Shown one piece after another: positions 54,590 through 64,000 of a stretch of DNA of 64,000 bases (position 1 is its first letter; each line of letters begins with the position of its first letter). Origin of the DNA: Thereva unica (lineage: Eukaryota; Arthropoda; Insecta; Diptera; Therevidae); assembly GCA_949987705.1 (NCBI GenBank), contig OX465281.1, positions 137,936,876 to 138,000,875 of the forward strand, in the 5' to 3' direction. The notes under the pieces are model-generated. The model was not told the DNA's origin. It did not search any database and saw nothing but the letters and a program-made list of their open reading frames with translations. The translations under genes were made by a program, and so were the position numbers.

Positions 54590-54796
54590 GAAAATGCATC
54601 TGTCAAACATCATTCGCTTTGGCTGCATTCGTAAATTAGCCAGCTACGCAGAATAAGCAGAATCGCAGTATCGGCTGCAGGGCATATATTCCCGGCTGCA
54701 GCGGCTTGATTTTTGGAATGATGTGCTGCCAATTCTGAGCAGCTGGTAAATTTTCGAATGCAGTCAAAGCGAATGATGTTTGACAGATGCATTTTC
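54590..54796. mobile_element. Nested 207-bp palindromic MITE, copy in B
   Basis: Same length and position as 49810-50016. Only a few base differences are visible. Confidence 0.78.
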
Positions 54797-55574
54797 AAAC
54801 TTCATAAATTTTTAAAACATTTACCATTTATGTTAAACAATATTATGTAATAACAGTTATACAAAAGTTACATTGCTGTTTGAAATGATATTATTGTTAA
54901 ATACATATGTATATGAAAAGTAATGAAAACACGTTTTTTTCATAACACGGATGGATGGAATAGACTGATCGTACACGTAACTTTGCAGAGTCAAAGATGA
55001 ACAGAAAAGCACACCGCTTTATGCGAAGGTTGCGGTGATTAGTGGACCCTAGTACAGTTTCTCTTTGAACTGATAGTTTTTTTTATTTCCTTATAAAGAC
55101 TTCACTGTGCTTTTTATTTCATAGCTTTATTATTTGTAAACTGATCTTTATGATTTTGATCATTTTAGAAAGGTAATAATCTGTAGAATGGATAAAAAAT
55201 ATTAATTGACCCTTTCAGGACTGATAAAATGGTAATTAGGGTCAAACAAAGTGAAAAAAGGTAAAAAATCATCATTTTTTAAGACTTCGTTCGCCATGAG
55301 CGACCTCTAAATCTTTTCCGATTTGCCTAAAATTTTAAATTTCTTAGTTTTTTGCCTATTCGCATATTTCTAGGGGGTGAGACCCAAAATTGAAGCACTT
55401 TTGCAAATAAGGGCCACCCTAATATATATATATATATACTAGCTGGGACCCGGTGCGCCTACGCTGCACCCATAAGTCAATAGTAAACAATGAAAACCAT
55501 CCATTGACTTAATATTTTTCGAGATATGAATTTTACACATATGAAATGCCTCAAAGAACATGGGTCTTGCGTCG

Positions 55575-56475
55575 GCCGCCATGAATCGGTATATTGAGTC
55601 TACTACATTGCTTATTGTATTCTACTTATCATACCCTTTCATTTGATACCCATGTCGAGGTGGTTGTGAAGAAAGTGGTAATTCTGCCTCTTGAGACGGC
55701 CGCCATGGATCTAAAGATATATTTTGTATACTACATTGCTTATTGTATTCTACTTATCATACCCTTTCATTTGATACCCATGTCGAGGTGGTTGTGAAGA
55801 AAGTGGTACCCCGCCCTCTTGAGACGGCCCCCATGGATCTAAAGATATATTTTGTATACTACATTGCTTATTGTATGCTCCTTAACATACCCTTTCATTT
55901 GATACCCATGTTGAAGTGGTTGTGAAGAAAGTGGTAATCCGGCCTCTTGAGACGGCCGCCATGGATCTAAAGATATATTTTGTATACTACATTGCTTATT
56001 GTATTCTACTTATCATACCCTTTCATTTGATAGCCATGTCGAGGTGGTTGTGAAGAAAGTGGTACCCCGCCCTCTTGAGACGGCCGCCATGGATCTAAAG
56101 ATATATTTTGTCTACTACATTGCTTATTATATTCTACTTAACATACCCTTTCATTTGATACCCATGTTGAGGTGGCTGTGAAGAAAGTGGTAATCCGGCC
56201 TCTTGAGACGGCCGCCATGGATCTAAAGATATATTTTGTATACTACATTGCTTATTGTATTCTACTTATCATACCCTTTCATTTGATACCCATGTCGAGG
56301 TGGTTGTGAAGAAAGTGGTACCCCGCCCTCTTGAGACGGCCGCCATGGATCTAAAGATATATTTTGTATACTACATTGCTTATTGTATTCTACTTATCAT
56401 ACCCTTTCATTTGATACCCATGTCGAGGTGGTTGTGAAGAAAGTGGTACACCGCCCTCTTGAGACGGCCGCAATG
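55575..56475 (+). repeat. 128-bp tandem array, 7 copies
   Basis: CCATGGATCTAAAGATATAT marks recur at 55703, 55831, 55959, 56087, 56215 and 56343. Units contain TACATTGCTTATTGTATTCT and TTGAGACGGCCGCC. The short reading frames that span this array are produced by the repeat and are not taken as genes. Confidence 0.95.
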
Positions 56476-56478
56476 GAT

Positions 56479-56625
56479 CATTTTAGTTTCAATAGCGTCA
56501 TGGCCTACCTATTGTTTGACAGCTGCGTAAATTTGAAATTTTCATTAAATGTAATGATTCAATTTAATGACAATTTTACATTTGTCAAACAATAGGTAGG
56601 CCATGAAGCTATTGAAACTAAAATG
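56479..56625. mobile_element. 147-bp hairpin MITE
   Basis: Arms CATTTTAGTTTCAATAGC and GGCCTACCTATTGTTTGAC are repeated inverted at 56583-56625. The loop is AT-rich and about 60 bp. Located between the satellite and the Helitron 5' end. Confidence 0.75.
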
Positions 56626-56922
56626 AAGTGAAAATTCCTAAAATTACCATTTTTGTTTGGATTTTGTAGCTGTTTTTTTGGTTAAAAGACACTGTGACAC
56701 GAGATTTTTATAGATATAGATATACAGGGTGTTCCAAACCACCCGTACCACCCAAATATCTCTGAAATTTGCAATTGAAATAGAAAAACAAAAAACACGT
56801 GTTCAATATTTTTTGAAACTCTATCCGACCATACAAAAATGGACCCCCCAAACAACCCCCTCTTTGGGGGGTGGGGGGCAACTTTGGAAATTTAAATGGG
56901 ACCCCCATTTTTTTGGCAGATT

Positions 56923-57108
56923 CGGAATCTTCATAAAAAAATATGAAGATTTTGTCTCAAGCATTTTTTACGATTCGCCATAGATGGCGCTGTAATCGGA
57001 GGAAAACGTTTTTTATGACTTATTTATTTCCGCCGATTACAGCGCCATCTAAGGCAAATCACAAAAAATGATAAGAATAAAATCTTCATATTTTTTATGA
57101 AGAATCTA
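56923..57108. repeat. Long hairpin, ~75-bp arms
   Basis: AGATGGCGCTGTAATCGG and CCGATTACAGCGCCATCT pair, extending outward through AAATCTTCATA-type sequence. It sits in a repeat starting ACAGGGTGTTCC at 56724, similar to the one at 52173. Probably MITE-derived. Confidence 0.7.
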
Positions 57109-57179
57109 AATCTGTATTAAAAAATAGGGGTTTTTATTTTGTTTTCAATTCTGCATCCCTTCCCCTCCAAAAACTTGGG

Positions 57180-60100
57180 GGTAGAGAGCCATTTTGATTA
57201 TTAACTACTTCGATATCACTTATATAGTTTTCGTCAATTTGTGTAAAGAAATGTTTGTTGTTAGTTACGTGCCGTGTTGCACCAGTATCCAGCAACCAAC
57301 TACATTTGCTCTTACCAGTAGCAAGTAAAAAATCCCTTTGCTGAATTGATTTTACTGTGTATACACCTTACGCAATTCCGCTTCTTGATTTTTCAGCTTT
57401 CCATTTCTTATACTCTACGCAATCTTTTCGGAAATGATTTGGCTTTTTCCAGAAATACCAATTTTTGTTCTTACCTTTGTGTTTACTTATAGCAAAAATT
57501 ACCCACAAAGATACGACGCTCTCAAAATTTCCCATAAGCTCCCTTGCGAGTGAATATATCAATCGACAAGGTGCAAGCGAGACAAAATTCAATATAAAAA
57601 CAAAACAAAAATTGAAGAAAGAGAGGGTAAATAAAGAAATGTTATTTCACGAAGTGCGAAAGAGCCGCACTGATTTCTCTTCTCTGCAATTTTTTGTGCC
57701 GTCTGGACTTTTATTTTGCTTGTGTGAATTCATGTACCAACTTCGTGTACTTCCTGCTCTGCATGTGTTTGTGTAGTTTGCCGTTGCTCCGCCCTCTCGC
57801 CATTCCGGAGCGCGTATATGAATAGATTAGAATGAATAGATTTTTACTTTCCTTTTTCTTCGCACAGAAAGGATTACATTGTCGTATCTTTCTGAGTAAT
57901 TTTTGCTTATAGCCTTTAGTATTTTTTCATTCGATGATTCATTTTTATGAACACGTCGCTCATATTCAGCTACCAACTTTTGTTGAACGAAAATAAAGGT
58001 CAATTCGTTTTCATTCCGAGCTTCAAGCGCTGTTATTAATGTGTAGTAACTGGCCGGTAAACTACTAAGTAACATGTCAACTCTCCATGGTTACGTCAAC
58101 TGATCATCACTAATATCTTTCAGTTTCACAAATAAGTCTTGCAGCCATGGAGGCTATACAATGAGATATAACTCTTATGGGAAAAATAACCGGAAATGGA
58201 TGGGTAGCAGAAACTAAACTTCTAGTTCATTGTTTGCCACAGATGTCGCCTAAAGCTGACATGCCCCACATGAAGTTAGCTGAATTTTACCCGAAAACGA
58301 AGCAATGCAAAAAAAATTCATTGGAAAATAATAAAAATTCATTGGAAAATTCATAAATTGGTTAAATACGAAAAATGACATCGATATAAATCCAATTTAG
58401 AAACTGATTTTTTAAGTTAGGCGTAAACATGAAATATCTTAGCAGTTAACCGACTTTGCCATCAACCGAATGAATATACTCGGCAATGTTTTTTGGGGTA
58501 CATGTGACTGTGGCGCCCTCATTAATCAAATGAAAAGTGACAACACGGAGTTATACCACCTTGTATAGTCTCCCTGCTTGCAGCCTTGCTATGTGCTCTA
58601 CGATGTCGCCATTTTCTGACATTTTTAAACTAGCGTCTGCACTTGACATATTTTATTGAATTTTGCTTAGTAAATCATGTAAACGTAATGAGGGTAAGCT
58701 TGGCCATATTTTATTGAAAGCAATATATGGAAAGAAATATTTTTTTTCCATATCTGTTACAATAAAGTTGGCAAGAAATGTGCCATTTATCGTTACAAAA
58801 TGGCGGAGTTCAAGCTAACATCGAAATTTTGCCTTCTTCCTAAAAATGGATGTACGCAAAATGATGGTTTCTTCCTTAAATTACGCATTTCTTCGAATTC
58901 CATATGCTCTAGCAATTCTAATGTTTTTTAATTAAGCAAAATTTGTTCAATTCTTGGTTGTTGTCTCCTTAACGCCGTCTTTACAATTGAAGTGTCCGAC
59001 ATATTTTGCCCACTATTCCAAATAAGCAATAAATCTTTGGCAATAACTAATAATTACTTTTCAATAACATACGGCAAGTGCAGACACGGTGTGGTGTAAT
59101 GCGCAAATTTCCCGCATCAAATGTACTTTGTTGCTAAGCGTTGCCTTTTCGTGGTATTCCTTCAATTTCTTCCATGCACCTAGAGCTGATTTCTCATTCC
59201 TAAGAACGAAAACACAAAAGTTGAACGCAAATTTCCATTCCATTCTGAGCTGCTTTCCAGTTTCCTTTCAACTCTAGTCTGTTTCAAACTTTGCATTGGA
59301 GTGAAAGAGAAAAAAAAGTTGAACGTCAAAAAGTGGAATGCAAAGTTGTATGTACGACATAAACTGCCTTGCCAGATCACTGTCATACCTTAGAGAAGTA
59401 TTCACAGAATTAGAAGATGGAGCTAAACATATAGGGCTGCAAATAAATGCAGACAAGAGCAAGATTCTAATTCAGTCAAGGGTGGAAAGAAGAAGACGAA
59501 ACCACAACACCACCTGGGGGGAATATAACTTCAAACGGGTAAGCCAATTTAACTATCTGGGGTCCACAGTCAGTGAAGACAACGATAAAACGATAGACGT
59601 ACAAAGAAGAATAAACGCCGCAAACAGAACATACTTCTCACTACTGCCAGTAATGAAATCCAGAGACATCCACAGAAAAACAAAAATAAGAGTACAAAAC
59701 CATCATACGTACAGTAGCTACGTATGGTTGTGAAGCATGGAGTATCTCCCAAAAATTCGCCGACAAGTTGGATATATTTGAGAGGAAGGTTCTCCGAAGG
59801 ATATACGGCCCAATTAATGAAGACAATGCATGGAGAATACGCTACAATCACGAATTCTACGACTTATACAAAGAATGTAAACTTTCGACCCATGCCAAGC
59901 TACTGCGTTTACGTTGGGCCGGTCATGTCCAAAGAATGGATGACTCAAGGATACCAAAAAAATCCCTGTATCTACTACCAGATGGCAAAAGACCAGTTGG
60001 CAAACCACGGTCAAGATGGGAAGATAATGTTAAGACCGATGCAGCGAAACTGCTCAACACGAGAAACTGGAGACAAGCTGCGGAGCAGAGAGACGTCTGG

Positions 60101-60520
60101 AGGAAGAAGCTGAAGGAGGCCAAGGCTCGAATTGGGCCGTAGAGCCATCGAAGAAGAAGATGTGTAGAACCGGTCTAATGTGTGCAATTTGATCATCGTC
60201 GATCGAGAGTCCAATCAAGGATAATGCCTCTTTCATCTGCTCGTAGCTCTGCTTTTGGTTCTCCGCTTTCACTGTAGCATCACTTGATTCAGTCTCCAGT
60301 GGAATCTTCGTCGATATCGCCTGCCATAAATTTTCCTTTTTCAGCAGCAATTCAATTTTAAATTTCCAATTTGTGAAATTAAAATTATTTAACTTTTCAA
60401 TTTTCGTCCTATAATCCGCCATATTGCCTCTCCGATAATTGATGTCTTTTTGGTCGGTGAATTTATCAATGAAGAAATTAATGAATGGATGCGAACGTAA
60501 TCGGTGTTTGTTTTTCATTC
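57180..60520 (-). pseudogene. Ty1/Copia gag-protease relic, interrupted
   Basis: Minus strand, in order: gag start (MADYRTKIEKLNNFNFTNWK at about 60422), capsid part (EKSALGAWKKLKEYHE at about 59200, LLSSLPASYYTLITALEAR at about 58060), degenerate CCHC (WYFWKKPNHFRKDC at about 57460), and protease WLLDTGATRHV at about 57290. Stops and shifts are frequent. No integrase or RT follows. A LINE fragment (59346-60165) is inserted in the gag. Segments 58100-59060 hold only decayed sequence. Confidence 0.8.
59346..60165 (+). pseudogene. LINE C-terminal fragment inserted in Copia gag
   Basis: 5'-truncated: starts in the RT thumb (LQINADKSKILIQSR, FNYLGSTVSEDN) and continues in a second frame with DIFERKVLRRIYGP, LRLRWAGHVQRM and GKPRSRWEDNV, ending GLGAVEPSKK-like then AAGAAGAAG. 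Frameshift near 59720. A different family from the LINE at 33813. Confidence 0.82.
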
Positions 60521-60529
60521 TGAGAAAAA

Positions 60530-61427
60530 TGAAATAGGTTTTTTTTTACAAAAATTCTAGTTTTTATGTATTGATTCGATTATTGCTTATAGAGAAAATT
60601 TAAGTCATTATTTTGGTTTAACTATTTCAAAATATAAATTTAAATATATTTATTTACAATATAAAAACAATAAAAAAATCTGAATTTTCGTTTAAAACTC
60701 TACTTCATATTTCTAAAAGGAGGTAATCGAATCAATGAAAGAAGAACAGTTCCGATTTAGAAAGATTTTTTTCAATGTTTGTATTAAAGGTAATTGTTTC
60801 TTTTGTCAGTCCCCATCCTCCTCCGCTATGGAAGCAACAACAAAAGGGTACAGCCCTACTCCAAGAATGTTGTAAAGGGTGGGGTGGGAGAGTGTTTGGG
60901 GCTTATATTCCCGAGTCAAAGCTGTTGCTGAAACAACTGCCTATTAAACTCCTATATTTAATAAAATTATTGGGAAAAAGTAATTTTTACAAAATATCAA
61001 CTCTGAATAACTTTTTAAAGGGTGACCAACGGCTAATTCCAAAGGAAACGCGTTCAGGTCAACCTCCCTTACAACCCCTACCCCTGCAGAGGTGGGGTGA
61101 TTTAGTAAATAACTACTCAAAATTTTAGGAATTTTGGTAAATTATGCTCATGTATATATCCCACCCCACCACCACTTCATAAAACCCCCTAGTTTACTTC
61201 TGATAGCATCAAATTTTAAATGTTAATGAAAATAATGCAATTTGAAGTAAAAACACTTAAAATTAGTAAAAGCAAACCAATCTGGAATCCTTATTGAACT
61301 GGAAGCCTGCCATAAAACCCCATAATTAGTGACCTGGTCGAGGGATTACAAAACTTTACTTGTTTTGTGATGACAAAAACATTGCAAACAAGTTGGAGTT
61401 CTTGATGTTCCGGTTGCAACAACATTA
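60530..61427. other. No gene recognised
   Basis: AT-rich; expected Copia leader/LTR region by position but no repeat partner was found. A C-rich stretch lies at 60805-60830. Confidence 0.35.
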
Positions 61428-61881
61428 GCTGCGTTCCTTTTCTGCTAATTTTTACTATTTTTTACACTTGCGTACAAGCAACTACACTTGCTCTTATAAA
61501 CGAGTAGATATCACTTGCAATTACGCAATTGAAATCCGCTAGGGGGAAAGCGGCCATTTCGAGTCTATGGTGAATTATTTTCACTTACGCTATTACCCGC
61601 TAGATGGCTTTTATTTGTGTCGAGCTGATTTACTCATATAAAAACGTTCATAAATAAAACTTCAGTCGTATAATTATCAAAAATTATTAACTTTCGTTTT
61701 ACTTTAGAAATTTTCGCATTAATATCTCCATTGTGTCACAAATTCTTCTTTTAAGAATTTTTTATTTGTAAAGTTTAAAGTAACGTCAAAAATTTCAAGT
61801 GAGATTTTACTCAAATCAGAAAATTTGGCGTTCCTTTTCTGCTCTGCTCACAAGTACTAAATAGTAGAAAAGGAACGCAGC
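61428..61881. mobile_element. MITE with GCTGCGTTCCTTTTCT TIRs
   Basis: GCTGCGTTCCTTTTCTGCT at the left and AGTAGAAAAGGAACGCAGC at the right, with TA flanking both ends. About 454 bp, no gene. Confidence 0.75.
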
Positions 61882-62389
61882 TATTATTAAAGAAGAAAGT
61901 TCTAGATGTAGACATATTGCGTAGCTGTAAGCTTGCTTGGGACGAGCAGCTTTAAAAAGAGAGCATGGTGTTAGTACTAGAAAGCACAGACGAAGAAAAA
62001 TCTAGAATAGAAAACTCTAGTATGTATAAATTAGCAGAACATTGAAAGACTCATAATATTCAATATCACCGCCGCTGGAAATGTACGCATAAACATTCCG
62101 TCGACATTGTCCATTCCGTCGGCTGTTTCATTCAAACATCAAAGTAAGACGGACAAAAGCCTCTTTTGTGTAGACCCGCCATTTAACACCAAATCTACAA
62201 TATCTATTTTTAGTATTTTCTTTGGGTTATGGGTAAAAATTTTTTTAAATGCTTATCATTTTATTAAAATTTGTTACTTTGAAAATTACTGCCCCGCCCC
62301 TCATTAAAACTACATATGTATATGTTTGCAGAAACTTGAGAGTAGATTTATACGCGCAACGGAAAAGTGGAGCATTCGACGCCTTCTGT

Positions 62390-62620
62390 AAAACTGTAAA
62401 ATTAATTTACATCTCGTGGTTTGATCGCTTTGTTTCTGGCCGTTTAATTAAGGTAGTACTGAATGGCGTCGAATCTCGGCCGGCGTTCCCGATTCTCTCA
62501 CCTGATCTCTTTCTAATATTCATTAATGATCTGTTCTCAATCCGCTCCAACCCACGTCACAAGTTTTGCCGATGACACTCTGCGTTACTCCTACGCCTTC
62601 GTCAATATAAGACAAGCACG
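62390..62620 (+). pseudogene. Jockey-type LINE RT fragment
   Basis: WFDRFVSGRLIKVVLNGVES and LSPDLFLIFINDLFSIRSN, then the FADD region in a shifted frame. Same family as 44948-46215, opposite strand, strongly decayed. 61884-62389 and 62621-62991 contain no recognised gene. Confidence 0.75.
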
Positions 62621-62991
62621 GATCAGACCTTGTCTTCTAGAACGTGAGCTTTTATCCCTATAAAAACTTGTTCCATCCTTCCGTTTATCTCCATGAGGAA
62701 AGGCAATCCACCAAGGCAAACGAACATTTTCTCGCGGGCCAAATGGCGTCACCAATAAAGTGCATATCGCAACTGTGCATATCTGAAACATCATGTTTTT
62801 AGGACATTATGACGTCAAAAGATTGCGAGAAAATGCCTTGGGGGATTGTTACCTTTAAGGGCTAAGTACACGAGCGCTCCATTCGACGGCGCTACGCCAA
62901 AACAGCAAAAATTATAAGTGCCTACAGCGCTCGAACATTGGGCCTTTTAGACGTATTTTATTTTCAGGGGCCCTATTCTCTATTATAATAT

Positions 62992-63471
62992 TGTTACGTT
63001 TTTACGGCTTAACGGATTCGTAGGATTAATTAAGGAATACACTTTTTTATTATCCACAATAATTTATTTATTACAAACCAAACACAATTTAAAAATAAAC
63101 ACAATTCTTAGAGTTCACTATAATCACTAGCAAATTTAATATTTCGCACTATTCAATTCTAATTATCGCTTTTTATTTCACTATAAATCACCACTTTTCA
63201 CTTTGGAACACTTGTATCGCCTTTCAAATCAAAACTGACTCGATAGCGGCTGCCAGGCGCTTTTATATAGGCAGCTCCACCTTTGTCTACTTTCTGGAAC
63301 CTTCGTTTTCTGGTTTCTTGTGGTAGGTTCTTTTATTTCCTTAAGTTTCGACCAGCTTGAAGTTGTCTTCGCTTATCGCTCGTTAGTTTAGTACATAAAT
63401 TCTTAGTTCAGACAACAACCGAAAATCGTTGATTCATCCTCTCGACAAACAGATGGCGCATAATCATCACA
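62992..63471 (-). repeat. Gypsy LTR (480 bp)
   Basis: On the minus strand it begins TGTGATGATTATGCGCC and ends CGTAACA (TG...CA), directly after the purine tract AAGGGGGCAA. It contains a TATA box (CTATATAAAAG, about 63260) and poly(A) signals. The partner LTR would lie outside the window or is lost. Confidence 0.78.
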
Positions 63472-63479
63472 TTGCCCCC

Positions 63480-63690
63480 TTCTTAGGACTGTTCGTCCCG
63501 AGCAGTTGTCCATCCTGGATCCGGCTGATGATATGGGCACAGCCTGTCTATGTGCACAATCTTTTTCTTGGCTTTGGGCCCTTGTTGAATCCTGTAGACA
63601 ACGTCGTTGATCCGTGTTAGGATTTTATAGGGCCCCTCCCACTGGCGCTGAAGTTCCGGAGACTTCCCAACTAACAAACTCTCCAGAGCA
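63480..63690 (-). pseudogene. Gypsy pol, C-terminal end
   Basis: Minus strand: SPELQRQWEGPYKIL, NDVVYRIQ, KKIVHIDRLCPY, the integrase C-terminal GPY/F module of Gypsy elements, followed at once by the purine tract and LTR. The frame breaks off at about 63690, where unrelated sequence with many GAGTCTT/AAGACTC words begins. Confidence 0.8.
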
Positions 63691-64000
63691 AAAATCTTGC
63701 AAATTATGAAATTATCTTATAAGACTCTCTTAACACCCTTCGATACTCTCAAGAACATAACTCTTGGAATAAGAATCAAATTAAGTCTCATAGTAGTATT
63801 GTTATGAGATAATAAAACTACTAGAGTTAGTAAGTCTTTCATTCTCATAATGAGATAATGTTTATACTCTTATATTGAGTACAAGAAAACCTCTATTCTT
63901 ATTGAGTCTTTTTTATAAAAGCTTTACTCTCAAAGGTTTTAAATGTCAAAAAATTTCCTTATGAGTGTTATGACACTTATAAGAAAGATCTTACAAGACT
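63691..64000. other. Unassigned repeat-like sequence to the window end
   Basis: AT-rich, with many short inverted words (CTCATAA/TTATGAG, AAGACT/AGTCTT). No gene. Confidence 0.35.

Larger units (their letters stand above)
52629..55420 (-). mobile_element. TIR transposon, copy B, inverted relative to A
   Basis: Reverse complement of A over nearly all its length, ending ...AAGGGCCACCCT. The inner end lacks the outermost ~120 bp of its TIR. Peptides such as the 76-aa frame at 54122-54352 are identical to A (50253-50483). Confidence 0.8.
55439..56720 (-). mobile_element. Non-autonomous Helitron with satellite (1.28 kb)
   Basis: Minus strand: 5' terminus TCTATATCTATAAAAATCTC, 3' hairpin GGTGC...GCACC followed by GGGTCCCAGCTAG. 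Host A precedes and T follows, the Helitron target. There is no protein gene. It is filled by a 128-bp tandem array and a 147-bp palindrome. Confidence 0.85.

Noticed and set aside
55594..56595. Set of 60-70 aa similar ORFs
   Set aside because: Produced by the 128-bp satellite read in one frame; unit length is not a multiple of 3 and there is no protein support.

Overview
The window is eukaryotic and almost certainly from an insect genome. It is AT-rich, has intron-containing genes, and carries long runs of eukaryotic transposable elements (TEs): Jockey-type LINEs, Harbinger, hAT, P, Helitron, Ty3/Gypsy, Ty1/Copia and Polinton/Maverick. I recognise no host gene. The LINE and P-element styles suggest a fly, but that is an inference. 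Essentially everything readable is TE sequence, much of it nested, so this looks like a TE graveyard with a few well-preserved residents.

Region 1 (1-29 kb) is a nested stack. A tRNA-like (SINE-like) sequence is split by a 5.8 kb Jockey-like LINE on the minus strand (774-28606, 14-bp target site duplication, TSD). The LINE 3' UTR holds a decayed Harbinger element (1036-4144), which itself contains a piece of another LINE. The LINE ORF1 is cut by a complete 18.9 kb Polinton/Maverick (8165-27084) with terminal inverted repeats (TIRs) of about 0.65-0.75 kb and a perfect 6-bp TSD, TGCGTT. The Polinton in turn contains a Helitron (10935-13188).

The Polinton keeps the full virus-like gene set. On the minus strand at the left are a small ORF, a BIR-domain (IAP-like) protein with a C-terminal membrane segment, and a chromodomain integrase. 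Then on the plus strand come the packaging ATPase, a block of virion-type proteins, a double-jelly-roll capsid protein, and an adenovirus-type protease. On the minus strand follow an RNase H-like small protein, protein-primed PolB, and a glutamine-rich repeat protein. A plus-strand OB-fold-like protein with leader introns closes the element. The capsid gene (two frameshifts) and PolB (one stop, one frameshift) are broken; the other genes read open. The last two genes diverge from a region in which promoter and leader are duplicated as an inverted repeat.

Region 2 (29-46 kb): a non-autonomous hAT with long inverted repeats and a 118-bp satellite (29016-32828, 8-bp TSD); a 5'-truncated LINE (33.8-36.2 kb); and an 8.5 kb hAT-bounded block (36442-44939, 8-bp TSD) inserted in a Jockey-type LINE. 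That block contains hAT transposase remnants, a four-exon P-element (THAP) transposase and a decayed Gypsy element.

Region 3 (46-64 kb): mostly non-coding DNA to 49.1 kb; two almost identical copies of a TIR transposon facing each other as a giant palindrome (49.2-55.4 kb); a non-autonomous Helitron with a 128-bp satellite (55439-56720); a Copia gag-protease relic split by a LINE fragment (57.2-60.5 kb); MITEs; and the 3' end and LTR of a Gypsy element (62992-63690).
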